Origin: Kalaharituber pfeilii
Taxonomy: Eukaryota; Ascomycota; Pezizomycetes; Pezizales; Pezizaceae
DNA length: 64,000 bases
Assembly: GCA_015179045.1 (NCBI GenBank)
Contig: WHUZ01000068.1
Coordinates: 1-64,000, forward strand
Direction of reading: 5' to 3'
Positions within the stretch are counted from its first letter, which is position 1. Each line of letters opens with the position of its first letter. The notes under the pieces were generated by a model. It was not told where the DNA came from, made no database searches, and saw only the letters and a list, made by a program, of their open reading frames with translations. Of this stretch, positions 51,663 through 64,000 are shown in pieces. The position numbers and the translations under genes are program-made.

Positions 51663-53110
51663 ATGACACGAGATAAGGAGTCCATTGCCAATGCGGTGAA
51701 TAGCCACCGTAGAAAAGTCAAGAAGGGAAGAGGGTCAAAGGGCGAAAAGGAAGTACTTTTATGTGCACTTTTCGGTGTGGAATGTCGTTTTGCTCCAGCT
51801 GAAGGATTCAACAATGCCGCGCAAGTGAAGTAAGCAAATCCCTTTCTATTAATACGTCCTTCTTGCATATTAACTGTCATCTAGGGAGGATGCACACCGT
51901 CATTTACTCCTGTATCAATGTGATCATTGCTTCAAACGGTATCCGAAGAGGCATAATTTGAATCGCCACAGTGGTCACCTGAACCCGTGCAAAAGACTAA
52001 AGGAAGGGAAAGAGCTCTCGGTCGATCAAAAAAGCCTCCTCAAAAAATTGAACGGCGCAAAGGGGATTGAGGGGATTAAAAAAGTAGTTAAAGCGTGGAA
52101 GACTTGTAAGTATCAGACCACCTATTCCGTAGTTTATGATATACTTGGGCTGCCAATGGATGACGCCGCTGACCGGTACTTGTGAATTTTAGTATTTGCA
52201 GCAGATGAATATCTTCAGAAAGTCAATACCCGTAAACGGAAATCGTCTGAAATCCCTGCAGACTCCGTCTCCCGACCCCGAAAGCAAATCCTGCAAGTTG
52301 AGACCTACTACGGGACCCTCCCTAGCTGGGCTGGCAATTTGAACAACGCACCATATGTATATTCTCCAACTCAGGTTGATATGTCTTCAACCGCAGCTGC
52401 CAGAAAACTCGACAGAGTACGACCACAACGGCCACCAAAATCGGGGTATGCAAATGTATCCAACCATGGAAGAAGATAGTGACAATCTCAATCTTCCTCC
52501 CATGCAACACATCAGTCCAGATCAGCCTGCAATCAGGGAACAGGAAGGGGAGGCCATCTCGCTCCCCATCTCATGCAATACACCAGTACAGACCAGCTTC
52601 CAATCAGGGAACAAGTAGGAGGTGGCCGTCTCACTTTCCCTCCCATGCAATACACCCGCCCAGATCAGCCTTCAATCAGTGAACAAGAAGGGAGTGGTAG
52701 TTTTCATTCCCCTTCTCGATTGGCTTTTGATCCCCAGTCAAGACTTGAGCGACCAGTTCGCTCTCCCTGCAGTTTCGTCTCCTCAAACGCATCCGCTCCT
52801 TCCCATGCAATACACGCATCCAGCTCAGCTTCCAATCATGGAACAAGAAGGTGGAGGTCATCTCACTCCCGCTCACGTGCAATACTTCAATCCAAGTCAG
52901 CTTTCAACCAGCAGTGAAGCAGTGAGTGACACGTTCCCTTCCTCTTTCGTGCAAGGAAGCATGATTGCAATTTCGTCTCCTCAAATGCATCTGATCGGGG
53001 AACAAAATGAGATGTATTTCCTTCCTGCTGGAAGTTTGGAGAGTATAATTGGTACGCATGAGGGACTGCACTACTATGGGCCTGAGACCATGGTTAGGGT
53101 ATGTACTTAA
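51663..53110 (+). CDS. C2H2 zinc-finger protein with internal repeats
   Basis: Exon 1 51663-51829, intron GTAAGC...ATCTAG (55 bp), exon 2 51885-52105, intron from 52106 (GTAAGT) to an acceptor near 52192. Exon 2 carries one finger: YQCDHCFKRYPKRHNLNRH with a further H/C pair (HLNPC). The next exon reads FAADEYLQKV and YGTLPSWAGNL. From 52496 the protein contains four or five units of about 23 residues around PMQYT-x-PDQP-x-I-x-EQEGG, but the units lie in two frames, so an extra intron or an indel must exist and the downstream model is uncertain. The frame ends at about 53110 (YYGPETMVRVCT). A DNA-binding regulator is likely; target unknown. Confidence 0.65.
52496..52870 (+). repeat. coding tandem repeats, about 70 bp
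   Basis: TCCCATGCAATACAC recurs at about 52500, 52570, 52640 and 52802, each followed by a GATCAGCCT-x-CAATCA and GAACAAGAAGG. Confidence 0.75.
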
Positions 53111-53429
53111 CGGTGAGACCCTGAAAGAGACATGGATATGGGAAATCTGAGGTAAAAGCGTTGTTTTGTTGATTTTTTTTTTTTTTTAACTTTGCCATAG
53201 TGTGATCTTGATGTCTTAAAGGAAGGGGAAAAAAAGGAAATGCAGGCTGGTCCCACTGAAAAATCTGATCTTGTTTTTTTTGGGTTTTTGTTTCTCAAAA
53301 TTGAACAGTGACATGGAGATGGACATGTAGTAGCAAAATACTAGTACCTTGGCTGGTACAGGGAACTGCACTTTTGACCTTTATGCCCAAAATTTATACT
53401 ATTACACGTCGAGTACAGTTTTACCTAGC

Positions 53430-54545
53430 TATACCGGACGACCCTTGACGGTTGTTGCAATTTTACATACAAAAAAATTAGCTATACCGGACGCCCGGTT
53501 AAGCCGGACCGGACAACAAAATCATAGACTTCTAAATTCAAATTACATCCAAACTAATTGACTGAACCGGATGAAGGACAAAAATCATGAAGTCGCTTCT
53601 GTACTTAATGTGTACTCTGGTGGTGCTTTAATCCCTCTCGAGCCTGAAGTGCCATATCCACTACATCTTGAATCGGAAGCTGTCTTTGACGATGAGAGAA
53701 GGATAGGGTCGAAATTGAATTGCTCTGGAAAAAAGAAATTAATTAATCTAGATGATCAATTGCTTCTGATACGGTAGGAACTTTGACTGTTGTAAGCCTC
53801 ATATACTGGAAATAAAGGCGCTCGGCTCTTCTTTTTGTGAACGCCATCAATGGGTAGATGAGATAAAATTTCCTCTGAATTGGGGGGTATATCACTTAGA
53901 GTAGACTTCGAAATCCCTTTCCCATCCGGTCCTGAAAACAGACGTCCAAAATCTTCCAATTTCTTTTTTTCCCTACTAAGTCTTCCACTCTAGACATACC
54001 TCATATTTCTCACGGAAAAGGCATGCTTTGAGGTAGGCATTGATGGTATTGATCCAAGCTGCTCTTGACGGTATTTACGCTCTGCGAAAAGTATCAGTAT
54101 GACAATCCCAGTAATCTTGCACGAAAAGATATTACCCCGCCCGCGGGCCCCACCATCCGTGCAACACCCTGGCACGCCATCCCTGCAAATTTACTATCCC
54201 GAACGCCGAGTTAAACCGGACGGAAAGTGCTGGATTTTGGTCGTCCGGTACGGTTTTCCCTTGCTATACCGGATCTGTAAAATCCTACCTTTTTCGTCCA
54301 GGTTCCGCTTTAGAATAAAATGCTTGGCAGAAATAGAATAGGGATGGGCAGTAAAAATAATGGGAATTGCCTAATTGAGAAGCAGATCGACAAAGACGGC
54401 CTAATTTAAATATGTAATGGGTGGATGTCAAAGGTGAGGTAGCCACGTATCAGCATTAGTGTATCCGGTATAGCAAATATTGTTTCTATGGAGATGGGGG
54501 GGGTAAGTGCCAGGCAAATTCCTGTGGTTCCGGTATAGCAAGCGG
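53430..54545. mobile_element. degenerate TIR transposon or MITE cluster
   Basis: GCTATACCGGA occurs at about 53440, 53484 and 54266 and in reverse (TCCGGTATAGC) at 54464 and 54529. AAGCCGGACCGGACAA nearby resembles Fot1/pogo-type ends. Inside are frames of up to 80 codons without a recognisable transposase. Confidence 0.45.
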
Positions 54546-54559
54546 GTTTTGTATGGGGA

Positions 54560-56040
54560 ACGGGGGACGTAGCAGCCTGAGACCATCCAAGGAAAACTGT
54601 AGTCGCCAGTTAAGCAGGGGTGCTATAAATAAATAAACAATGGACGAATACAATGAGGTAACCTCACTCTTCATCAAACTCAATAACTCCCTTCAATTAT
54701 CTTTTCGCCAAACTTTGACAGCTATAGTTACCTACTAGTTTAGACCACTTTCCACCGTTTCCCCAGCTTGAGACAAACGCAAAAGTGTCTTGTATTATAT
54801 TTTATTTACATAATGTTATTTAACATCTTTCTCAGAATTTCGCGAGAGTTCTTTTGAGGAGAGTTTGGTCGTTTTTTTTTTCCTTCTCTTTTTGTTTTTT
54901 TCTTTCCGGGTGTAGGATTTCTACACGATATCGGGGTGTGAGGGATTTTTTTTTTTGATAGTGGTGTGAGTTGCGGTCTGAGTTGCGGTGAGGATTGCAT
55001 GTTTGTATGTTGTCGATGGGTCGTACGTACTGTACCTGGAAACTGCATGTGAGTACCCTTGGCTCTGCATCATTCGCCGGTACCCCGGAGTACTATGTAG
55101 CACAGCACCTACCCCACAACTCCGGCTCGGCAAGAGCCCCCCACAGTAGAGGTTAAGTCCACCTACCTCCCTCCCTACCTCCACCCCCCAACCTCCTCAA
55201 AAGTGACCAAATCTCTTCCATCTCCCTCTCAATCTGCCCTACTCCAATTCTTTCTGCACGAAAATTACGCATATTACTGACCTCTGTCGCTATCCTTGCT
55301 TTGCCATGCCACCACTCTTATGCGGGACTTGAATTATCTTCACCCCCACCCCCTAGTGTTCCCAGCATTTTGAGGGCTCAATGCGCCCCTCATGACAAGG
55401 ACATTAATCTCCTGCTTTCTGTTTAACCACCTTCCTCCACAAGCGTCCACACCCCATCAAGACCCTGTTTGTTTTTTGTCCACAAAGAAACTGGCGTTTT
55501 TGATTCCGGTTGTGGAGGTTGCTTTAGTATGTGCAACGGGGGGAACAAGCCCTCCCAACGTCCATGTCTGAATTTACGATTTTCGGCTCTGATCGCTGCT
55601 CAGGTTGCGATGGATTTGGAGATTCTTGAGGCATCATCAGAGGGAGGGGGGTTAGTGATGCTAGTGATGTTGCAGTTGCCGTCTCCTGGAACCTTCAACT
55701 CACCAATTTCCCCATCATTCTTTGTGTGACTTTCCATAGTATCGCTTACTCCTTCTGCCCTCTTTCCCCTGATCCCTGCTCTCTGCCAGCAGCCTGCGGT
55801 TGCTCCAGCACCAAAATACACCCCATTCCACTCTCTGTGTACCGGCCTTGTCATCCTAGCCTCAGTCTCAGCCCTCACTCGCCTGCTCCCGCCATTATGG
55901 TCTGCGGCATCGGAGGTGGATTTTTAGTGTCTTCAACTGGTTACACATTCACTTCCCACAAGAGGTAAAACTGAAGGCAACTTCAGTTCCCAGGAGCAAA
56001 ATATACTGCTTCATATCCCCCTTCCCAGAGGCTGACGGCG
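54560..56040. other. unassigned stretch
   Basis: Pyrimidine-rich on plus from 55200. No complete gene. 55035-55105 shares blocks with 60905-60970 (GAGTAC, CTTGGCTCTGCATCATTCGCC against CTTGGCGCTGCATAATTCGCC). Confidence 0.35.
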
Positions 56041-56059
56041 TAGATTTGGTAGTATCGCG

Positions 56060-57690
56060 CTTTTTGCACTGCCACCGATCCACCATTATGCCAACTAGAG
56101 CTCAAAGAGCTCCTGCGCACGTACCGGGTGTGATGTCACGAAGAAGCCCTTGTGGTTTGGTCATGTCTCCCGCTTTCTTGATAATAAAGAAACTTCGTGG
56201 CTATTGGACGCCGGGAGGGCAACCCTGACGATGGAAATGGATGCTGCTTCTAGCATCGAGAGCTGGAAGGCTACCACTGACATCGCCATATGCCGCAGCT
56301 GCGGTCACACATACCCCCATTTCGAGCTCAGAATACTTCTTCAACTTGCTCTTTCAATCCTTTTCTTGACTTGTCATTCTTGATAACCAGCTTTTCTCTT
56401 CTCCCTGTCTTCCTTTTCCTCTACAGCACTTACACTCACATCTGACTTTGAGGCTTTGATTTGCACTTCAACCTTTGTACCCTCTTCCTTCTCGTCCCTC
56501 CTCCCTCTCCCCGCTGCTGCCCTTCCTGCTGTGTTTCGAGGAGGAAGGATGTCAACACTTCTTTCTCATCCGCTGTCCGTGTTTATTTGTTCTATGTTTG
56601 CAGCAGGAACTGCCAATATCTATATGGGCTTTGGTGCTGCTATCAACGCTGAGAGCAATATTGAGAGCAATCCTGTTTTCCCCGCACTTCACATACCCTG
56701 CATTCGGCAAATGGCTTCTTCGTCTAGCGATCTTTTTCCATTGGGCACCCCGCACACAGTATACTCCGACGAATAGTGAGATATGGACATTCCCGAGTTG
56801 AAAAAAGCGAAGGGTTGAATATTAGGTCAAACTCTACAGTTGGGTATTGATAGGGCACAGAGTGGGACGATATACGCTCCCCGAATCTGTGTATCAGAGG
56901 GTAGATAGATTGCGGAAGGGGCCAATAATTATTTCGTCCGGAGCTTGGTGCCAGGAACAGAAGTAATGGTATTCAATAATGGCTTCCACTTTAGAAAGTG
57001 ATTGCAGATCCAAGACTAACGATGAACCTTCTCCGATACTACTGCTTCTCCAGTCTCAATTTGTACCTTGTCCCCCCCATTGACGCTACCTGGATCCTCC
57101 CATTACCTTCCCTCTTGGAATCTAAGGTGCGGAGAATAGGCCTCTCGCCGCTTCTTGTTCTTTTCCTGCATCTTGTTCCTTTTTCACATTTTGTACCTCT
57201 TTGCTGTTCCTCGCACTCTCGCAATTATAGATTCATGCCTCCCGCTCCCCCATCTCACATGCAACATGAGAACTACAGGTGGAGACAATTTACGCGAGTC
57301 CAAACACCCCCACACCACCTATAATCGACTGGTTTTCATCTGCTATTACCTCCTCAATTTCCTCCTGCACCGTCTCTTGAAGCCTTCGTGAACGTGAGGT
57401 TTTTTTTTTCGGGAAGTATCTTAAATATACCTCTTCCCTTATCTACCTTATTCTCTTTTTCTGGACACCAAATCACCCACTCCAGTTTTTTGGTAGGGGG
57501 CCCCTCGAAGTGGATTGCAAGTGTGGATCCGAGTCCGAGATTTATCTGAACTGGAACTTAATGAACTTGTGGAATTGGACTTCGATAGACCTTGGGATAA
57601 GGATGACGAGAAAGAGGATATTGATGATGTTGCAGACGACCCCAGAATTTATTGCCCAGACTGTGACCCAATACTCTTTTGATGCCGACT
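56060..57690 (+). CDS. possible multi-exon gene, model unresolved
   Basis: Three coding-like blocks on plus: LELKELLRTYR (56095-56130), KKPLWFGHVSRFLDNKETS to CRSCGHTYPHFEL (56140-56330), and after a TTTTGGTAG acceptor at 57498, RDLSELELNELVELDFDRPW to PRIYCPDCDP (57500-57680). The pairs CRSCG and CPDCD could hold a zinc ion. Composition is gene-like and frames are consistent inside blocks, but I could not connect them with certain introns. No family is recognised. Confidence 0.3.
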
Positions 57691-58309
57691 CCCACTCCGA
57701 CCCCAATTGCTTCTCAGGTTTATTTACTTTGATCAGAAACAGCTGCTTTGGGATGTTGTGAATTGATCAAAATGTCACAGCTTTCTTAAAAGCAGAATTT
57801 ATAGGGTCCCCGACATTATATTCAATGACTTCCATTATTCCCGATACGACCTGTGGCGCAATTCTGGGATTTGGGATCTTGGGTCTGCATTGGAACCAGA
57901 GATGGGAATAGAGAGGTGGAGGAGGATCTGGTGAGACGTGTGTTGGGGAAGGCGGTTTTGGTAATCGTGAAGGTTGTTTTTGATGCGATCGAAATCTTCT
58001 CTATACTATCTCTATCTAGAACTTCGACCAGTGCTGAGGGGAGGATTTTTTTCAGCAATTGAATTGCGAAAATCATGATTATAACTTGCAACCAACTGAC
58101 AATTGACAGACAATGGGGATAGCCGACAAACCAGAACTATCATTCTCTCATCCTTTGCAAAAGAAAAAGCTATAACACCCATTTCCCAACTTGCAATATT
58201 CCTACATGAATTTTTGGAAGGGGAGACATTGATAGTATGGTATGTCAGTCAAACCAAGAAATGAAATTAAAACGCTAACAGATATAAATGAAGCAGGGTG
58301 CTTCAGTCG

Positions 58310-59290
58310 CAACAAGATGAAACTCAACTCGAGCTTCCCCCACTCTCACCTCCACCCCACTGCCGCTATCTCTCTTCAGGTTCTCAATTGCCTGGACTGC
58401 TGTCGCTTGCAACGACCTGTACCGACTCGAGTTCCCTTGTGGGCAAAGGTTTCGACGGACAGAAGTCAGTCGGCTAACATCTGCCAATCTCATCTGCTAG
58501 TCCTTGAATCTGAATCCCAACCTGCACACTCATCCCCATTCCTGCTGCTGCATACACACCCGGATATGGTGCCTCCTACCATCCCAACATCCCATCCCAC
58601 CACCCTTCAACAGCTACTCTAGCAACCATTCCGACGGCCCCTTCCGCTTATCAGATAACACAAATTACTCCTTGGTAAGTCGACTGCTCATCATGCGCTC
58701 TTTATCTATATAATTTTTGGTTTTCTCGCGGTTTATCAACTTTTTATACCCATTGAAGTTTTATACCAATGGCATCTTTCTTGCGATCAATTGGTGGATA
58801 ATGGGGGTTTGAACTTACTGGTAGAAAAGGGGCTTAGGGTTCAATTCCATACCTCCCTATAGTCTCTTGTTGTAGCCTCCATCGCTGAAGACAACAGACA
58901 TACCATTTCACCAAGCTATAGGTCAGTTCGGAAAGTAGACAACTCCTCACCTTGTACATGCGGCCGCCTCCTACCGCTTCTCCAACATCCCTCCGAGAGC
59001 CCCTTCGAGAGCCCTCCGCCTCTCCCACCTCCACTACAGCCTTCCGCCTCCCCTGTCGCCTCTCCTCTTGCCTCTCCTGTCCACTCTCATCCTCTCCTGT
59101 CGCACTGTGACAGCATATTACGGGGCTGACAACACTCCAACCTCTGCCTCCACTATCTCCGCCTATACTGCTCGTACCTGCTATTTCTCTGCCTCCGGCA
59201 TCTCCGCTTGTCGCACCTCCGCCTTTCGCATTGCTACCTTTTCCATCTGCACTTCCTCAGCTAGGGATAACCAAAATCACTCCTTGGTAA
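58310..59290 (+). CDS. possible Pro-rich exons, duplicated
   Basis: Two blocks end alike: QITQITPW then GTAAGT at 58675, and GITKITPW then GTAAAT at 59286. Both are preceded by Pro/Ser-rich open sequence and followed by a similar AT-rich stretch. This looks like a tandem duplication of an exon with its donor site. Confidence 0.3.
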
Positions 59291-59299
59291 ATCTCCTAC

Positions 59300-61109
59300 C
59301 CCATGTATCTATCTTTTTCTTACAATAGTTTGGTGTTTTTGCATTTCCTTGTGCCTGTTATTTATACCAACGGCATCTTCACTGTGAGTACCATGGGGGT
59401 ACACGAAGGATCCAGACCGACTAGGTATAATATTTGGCGGAGGAGAGTTGGGCTTTGGATTCCGAAGCACGAGGTGCGATCCGTTTTTTTTAAAAAAAAA
59501 GCAACTAACACGAGGGTTGAGGATGAATGGATTAGGTGTGGAGTGAACTTTTACTCATGCATAACTTTGTTTTTCTCTTTCTTCCTGCTGTTAGCGCCCT
59601 GAACTTGTACCATACCATTATCTGGTTGTTGAGCTATGGTTGACTTGTTTGTGTATGGTTTTATAATCTGTGATGGACAGCTTGAGGGAGGAGGTAAGAG
59701 AAGGAGGTTTTCGCGTCACATCCTTCATTACGTTAACCGAAAGAGAGTACAGTTTTAAATAAACGAATGAATGAAGGATAAATTTCAAGTTCAATGTATG
59801 TATTCAGGCGTGCACATAATCTCGTTTACCAAACCGTCTTTGAAATCAGGTGAGAAATAATGCTAAATTATGTACTTATGTAGTGACTCCTGCACGCCAA
59901 GAGACCGGAGTAGTGTCCTCAAGTATATACATAGATTGTACTTCCCTTTGGAGTAGTGGAAAGCTTAATTCTGGGGATAAAAGCTGAGAGTTGAGGATAG
60001 AATGAAACCATCTTGCATACATTCCATCCTCTTATAAATAGCCAGAGCAAGGACGTTCTATGAAGCCAGTGCATGTGGTGCTTCTTTCCTGAAGCTCAGC
60101 GCATGCGTACCACCGTCACCCAGTATAGGAAATACTTGCACCCCTGTACTGTGCCTTCCCGCTGGAACCAAGAGACTGGATCACTATCACAACCTCAGCG
60201 GCTAGACCGAAGCTACTATCTCCAAGATCCTACTGGTTCACATCCTACTTATCGATCGGGTTTCTTGGCATACGCCCCGCTACTCCGTACAGTACTTTCC
60301 ACATCAAGTATGTTTATTGATAGCTAGCACATGAAGTAAATATGAACTGCAATCTATACAGCTGCACACACCTGGTCAATATCGCTGGCTTCATCTGATT
60401 TCGTGTGGCACCAGAAATGCATGAGAATTGAATCATGTGCGTAGTCATGCCTTGGCATTAGTGTTTCTTTCAGTCGTCCCTCGCATAACTCCAAGGGATA
60501 GCTTCTCACGAGACTGCATCCCATTCTTACATGAAATCTCTATCCATTGGGCTTTTGTGTGCTGTGTAAGTGATGTCAACGCAACTCGTTGCTTGACATG
60601 TTCGCATATTGCTGGAGTTCCTGGTCGGCGCTTATGAGGATATAGAACAGCTATTGTGGTACCGGAATTTGATAGGTTCTCGCTGCCATTTAGGGTTTAG
60701 ATTGCATATCTAAGACGAATTCGTGCATTTGACTCATCTTCGTCTCCTTGCGGTCCCCAGACCCGTTCGATAACGAACGGTGAAATCTAGCATTTCGCGT
60801 TCGCTATAACGGGTGTCATTCTAAAAAATTGCAACATGTTGGCTGATGGCTAAGGGTCTGGGTAAGACTACACCCAACTAGTATGTACTCGAGTACTGGA
60901 TGTAACATACCTACGGAGGTGCACATGAGTACTCTATGGTACCTTGGCGCTGCATAATTCGCCAGATGTTCGTTGGGGGAATAGCTGAGGCTGAGCCATC
61001 AATCCGCACCACCACATAGCAGTTGCGATTTTGACAAACAACTGCCTTTACAACTGACATTCCACAGAAAGGTCCCATATACAGTACACCGCCTCTGAAA
61101 TCAATAGCC
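59300..61109. other. intergenic, upstream of the NLR gene
   Basis: No gene supported; 60073-60327 is an open frame without motifs. 60770-60822 is an imperfect palindrome (CCCGTTCGATAACGAACG ... CGTTCGCTATAACGGG). 60905-60970 matches 55035-55105. Confidence 0.4.
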
Positions 61110-64000
61110 ATGTTCCGGAAGAAGAAAGAAAGTAGCCAACAACCCTCTGTTCCTGGACGAAAACGGGATATGTTCTTACGGCCATTCAGACGAGATAGCC
61201 GAAGCCGCTCTCCAAGCCATAGTCCCAGAATTCCAGGTTCCCCCGCCCCAGAGCAACAAGTATCTCAGAGTCCCCATGGGGAAGCGGGTGAAGGAGAGCA
61301 GGGCACACAGCAATGCAAACCCCGCACCCCCCCTTCACAACAGCAGCATGCCGAAACTTCAACCTTACATTCCGATCACCGGCAGGAACATCTTAACTCC
61401 CTTGTACCCCATGCAGATAAGGAGAATCATACTGCCCACCATGAACCTCGTCACAACCTTCCGACTGAATTAGCTGAACAACAGCAGAATAAAATTTCTG
61501 TTAACCTGTGGGTGGAGGCACACAAAAGGCTTCTGGAGAAACCCAAAGAGATCCTGGTGAAGTGCGGCATTGATGTCATTGCACAATCCAGTCATGCCGG
61601 ATTCCTAGATGATATCCTGACTGTCGCAAACCAGGCACAAGCCAAAGCGGAAGCAAAAAGATGGAAGTTCAAGTTCGGGGATGTGGAAATAGACATGGGT
61701 CAAAAGGCAAAAGCAATGGTCTACTGGATTAATAAGTTCAAGGACATTGGAGATATAGCCATACAATATGACCCAGTTCATGCTGCTCTACCTTGGGCAG
61801 GAGTTAGATTCATCTTGCAAGTCAGTAAAGTCCTACATTCCCCCTTTCCACCTTCAAGAGAGTTTTGTTGGTGTGAAGCCTATCTATAGTTGGTTTGCAG
61901 CAACCTTCTTCATGAGTAACTAACAGGTTCGGTCCATCAGATGATTGTTGACAAGCAAGAGTCTATGGAAGCAGCAGTTATCGGAATGGAACGCATCACA
62001 ATTCTTGTTAGCCGAGGTACTATATATGAGCAGTTGTATCTAACTGAGGAGGTTCCTATTGGAGCAACGACAGCAACGGATGACCTTCGCGAAGCTCTTG
62101 TAAAATTATATACGACTATTCTGAACCTTTTGAGCGTTCTCATGGAACTCTTTACAAGTAATACAGGTATGTGCTATATCTCCTTCGACTTGTGCAATTG
62201 CTAATTGTCATAAAACTGCCATTGATATTAGCGACACATATTGTGGACAGTGTAATACGTCCGAGTCCAGGCGCTATTATAGAGGAATTCAAGACACTGG
62301 ACGGACCGGAGTCTGCTGTGAATGTTGCAGCTGGTATAGTGGAAAAATACTGTAAGTTTGCTCCAACTACACCTTTGTAACACTTGACAGCTAATTAAGT
62401 ACTTCGAAACACTATGAAACACAGATCAAGAGGAGTCAAGACACTTCAATAAAGGTATAAACTTGCTTCAATAAACCTAGTATACTTACTCATTTTGAAA
62501 CTTTGGCATTTCTAGAAGCGTTCCATAGTCTCAAAATGCTTCTGCAAAGCTTTGAGCCTATGATAGCCCGAATGGATGCAGCTGTTACGTACATATATAA
62601 ACAAATTGAAGGTATTTTGTGCCTCTAATGGAAACCCTCTTCGTGAAGCACAAAATAATCATTCCTGGTGCGGTCTTAGAAAAGGAAAGAATCACGATCC
62701 TCAAATGGTTTTCTGAGGTCCCATATCGAAGCCACCATGATCTCGCACAAGAAGGCCGTGTAAAGGGTACTGGGCAATGGTTTTTTGGAAGACAGGAATT
62801 TCATAGTTGGCTGGGATCAAAGCAGTCACAAATGTTATGGTTGCATGGGATTCGTGAGTTGATACTGCTACAATCCACATCATAGAGGGGTACTGACTTC
62901 CTACGTTACTTAGCTGGTGCTGGAAAGACAAAGCTAGTGTGAGTAGCGATTCGAAATCTCATCTTTTAATATGTGTGAGGCAAGCAGCTAACAAATCTTT
63001 TTTGCTTGTCCTTATAGCTCTGCTACGATTGATTATTTGCAGCCAATGGTAGACAAAGTCTCATTCTTCTATTGCAAGCGTGATGAGGATATTCGTCGCG
63101 ATCCTCATCAAATTTTACTTTCCCTGGCCAAACAGCTTGCATGTCCAGACACCGAGAAGATATGTGCAATTGCACAGGAAGCTTACAACAAAGAGCAGAA
63201 AGACCCTGCCGCTAGGAAGCATCTGCCAGTGGATGCTACCATCAGCCTTCTCATCCAATTGGTTGACTGTTATGAAGGCCCAATTATTGTCTTGGATGCT
63301 CTCGATGAATGCCCCAAAAACTCAATAGTTTCGATTCTCAATGCATTCTTCACCATCATGAAGAAATCAAGAGTTTTGTCAAAGTGCTAGTATCCAGCCG
63401 CCATAGTCTGGATATTGAAACCCGCATGCAGAATGTTCCTCATGTAACTATTGAGGCAAGAGACAATGCTGAAGATATCAAAAATTACGTGGAAGAAGAG
63501 TTGGAGACTCGAATTGAGGATAAGAGACTTCTTCAGGGAAGGGTGTCATCGAATCTTAGAGTTAAAATCAAAAAAGTGCTTCTCGGTGGTGCTAATGGAA
63601 TGTAAGAACACTACCATATTAACTCACATAAGAGCAAGAAAACAAACGCGCGCTAATTCGGTCTTGGCAGGACTCAGGCGCCATTAATCACGCTAGCGCG
63701 CTGTTCGTGCAGTCTTGGCATTACTAAGCACGGCTAATCTCCAGCTTCTCTACGAATCTCCGTGGTGTTGAGGTTAGCATCGCGGTAATTCGGGGATCAT
63801 TACGTGCCAGTGCGTGATACACGCGCACTGGCGCTGAGAATTTTGCCAAGACCGAACTAGCGCGCGTTTGTTTTCTTGCTCTTATGTGAGTTAATACGGT
63901 ATTCTATATTCGAGAGTGCGGTACTACTTTAGTAGTTATACTTTTTCAGAGATACTTATGAATGAATATATTAGGTTTCTCTGGGTTGACTATCAACTGC
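61110..64000 (+). CDS. fungal NLR (NACHT NTPase), 5' part
   Basis: Exons 61110-61824, 61927-62166, 62232-62351, 62425-62454, 62516-62611, 62680-62853, 62914-62938, 63018-63601 and 63975 to the edge; every junction has GT...AG and matching phase. Residues 1-150 are basic, Ser/Pro/Gln-rich. About 155-330: the N-terminal domain typical of fungal NACHT proteins (YDPVHAALPWAGVRFILQ). Then VPYRSHHD, TGQWFF and LWLHGIPGAGKTKLV (Walker A, split by an intron) and IIVLDALDEC (Walker B), then LVSSRHSLDIE. Such proteins sense non-self or intracellular cues and trigger cell death or defence; repeats normally follow beyond the edge. A one-base deletion near 63343 shifts the frame within exon 8, so this copy may be a pseudogene. 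Confidence 0.88.
63343..63350 (+). other. frameshift in the NLR NACHT domain
   Basis: The frame reading LDALDECPKNSIVSILNAFF must change by one base to continue as HHHEEIKSFVKVLVSSR. Exon 8 is one base short of the length that would keep phase with exon 9. A sequencing error is possible. Confidence 0.75.
63619..63894. mobile_element. MITE with 50-bp TIRs in an NLR intron
   Basis: 276 bp; ends TTAACTCACATAAGAGCAAG on both sides in inverse orientation, arms about 63619-63668 and 63843-63894. TA flanks it (63617-63618, 63895-63896), as for Tc1/mariner-type elements. It lies in intron 8 (63602-63974), which would be 95 bp without it. Confidence 0.92.

Noticed and set aside
61937..62143. Minus-strand frame in the NLR
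   Set aside because: Antisense of exon 2, which has proper splice sites and phase.

Overview
The window looks like transposon-riddled nuclear DNA of a filamentous ascomycete. The host genes have short introns (about 55-190 bp) with GTANGT/GTRAGT donors and CTAAC-type branch sites. One tRNA gene has A/B-box structure and a T-run terminator. There is a fungal NACHT-type NLR, and the mobile elements are chromovirus Ty3/gypsy, Fot1/pogo-like transposons and Tad1-like LINEs ending in an RNase H domain and a CCHC knuckle. The repeat load resembles truffle-type Pezizomycetes, but that placement is inference.

Host genes are islands. They are a tail-anchored protein of a fungal family with a PGDILW-like start (6400-5136, minus, one intron); tRNA-Val(AAC) at 22373-22446; a small secreted protein with four exons (26679-25946, minus); an acidic/proline-rich protein with three exons (35406-37167, plus); a secreted precursor with an acidic pro-part and a strongly cationic C-terminus (41894-41211, minus); a C2H2 zinc-finger gene with internal repeats (51663 to about 53110, plus); and an NLR with nine visible exons running off the right edge (61110-64000, plus). 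Weaker exon candidates lie at 56-59.4 kb.

Everything else is mostly mobile DNA. From left: a Ty3/gypsy gag-protease remnant with an inverted LTR (1.45-3.78 kb); a chromovirus 3' end with LTR, polypurine tract, chromodomain and deleted integrase (8.27-10.39 kb); nested LINEs (11.6-19.4 kb); a pair of 608-bp inverted arms (23.9-25.65 kb); a pogo element with TIRs and TA duplication, itself invaded by a solo LTR and a LINE-derived insert (28.08-31.77 kb); ORF1-only LINE derivatives (38.8-39.9 and 42.1-42.8 kb); a second LINE nest (43.5-45.6 kb); further inverted-repeat elements (45.9-47.7 kb); and a TIR MITE inside an NLR intron (63.6-63.9 kb).

The most interesting system is a set of retroelements that share two short 3' tails. 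Tail-1 folds into a two-stem hairpin whose base pairs covary between copies. Tail-2 has a different hairpin with CCCTGC/GCGGGG stem. The same tails terminate LINE ORF2 fragments, ORF1-only elements and tail-only inserts of as little as 20 nt plus poly(A). Many copies have 10-15 bp target-site duplications readable in this window, so these are separate retrotransposition events. No complete LINE with both ORFs is present, so the autonomous driver must be elsewhere.
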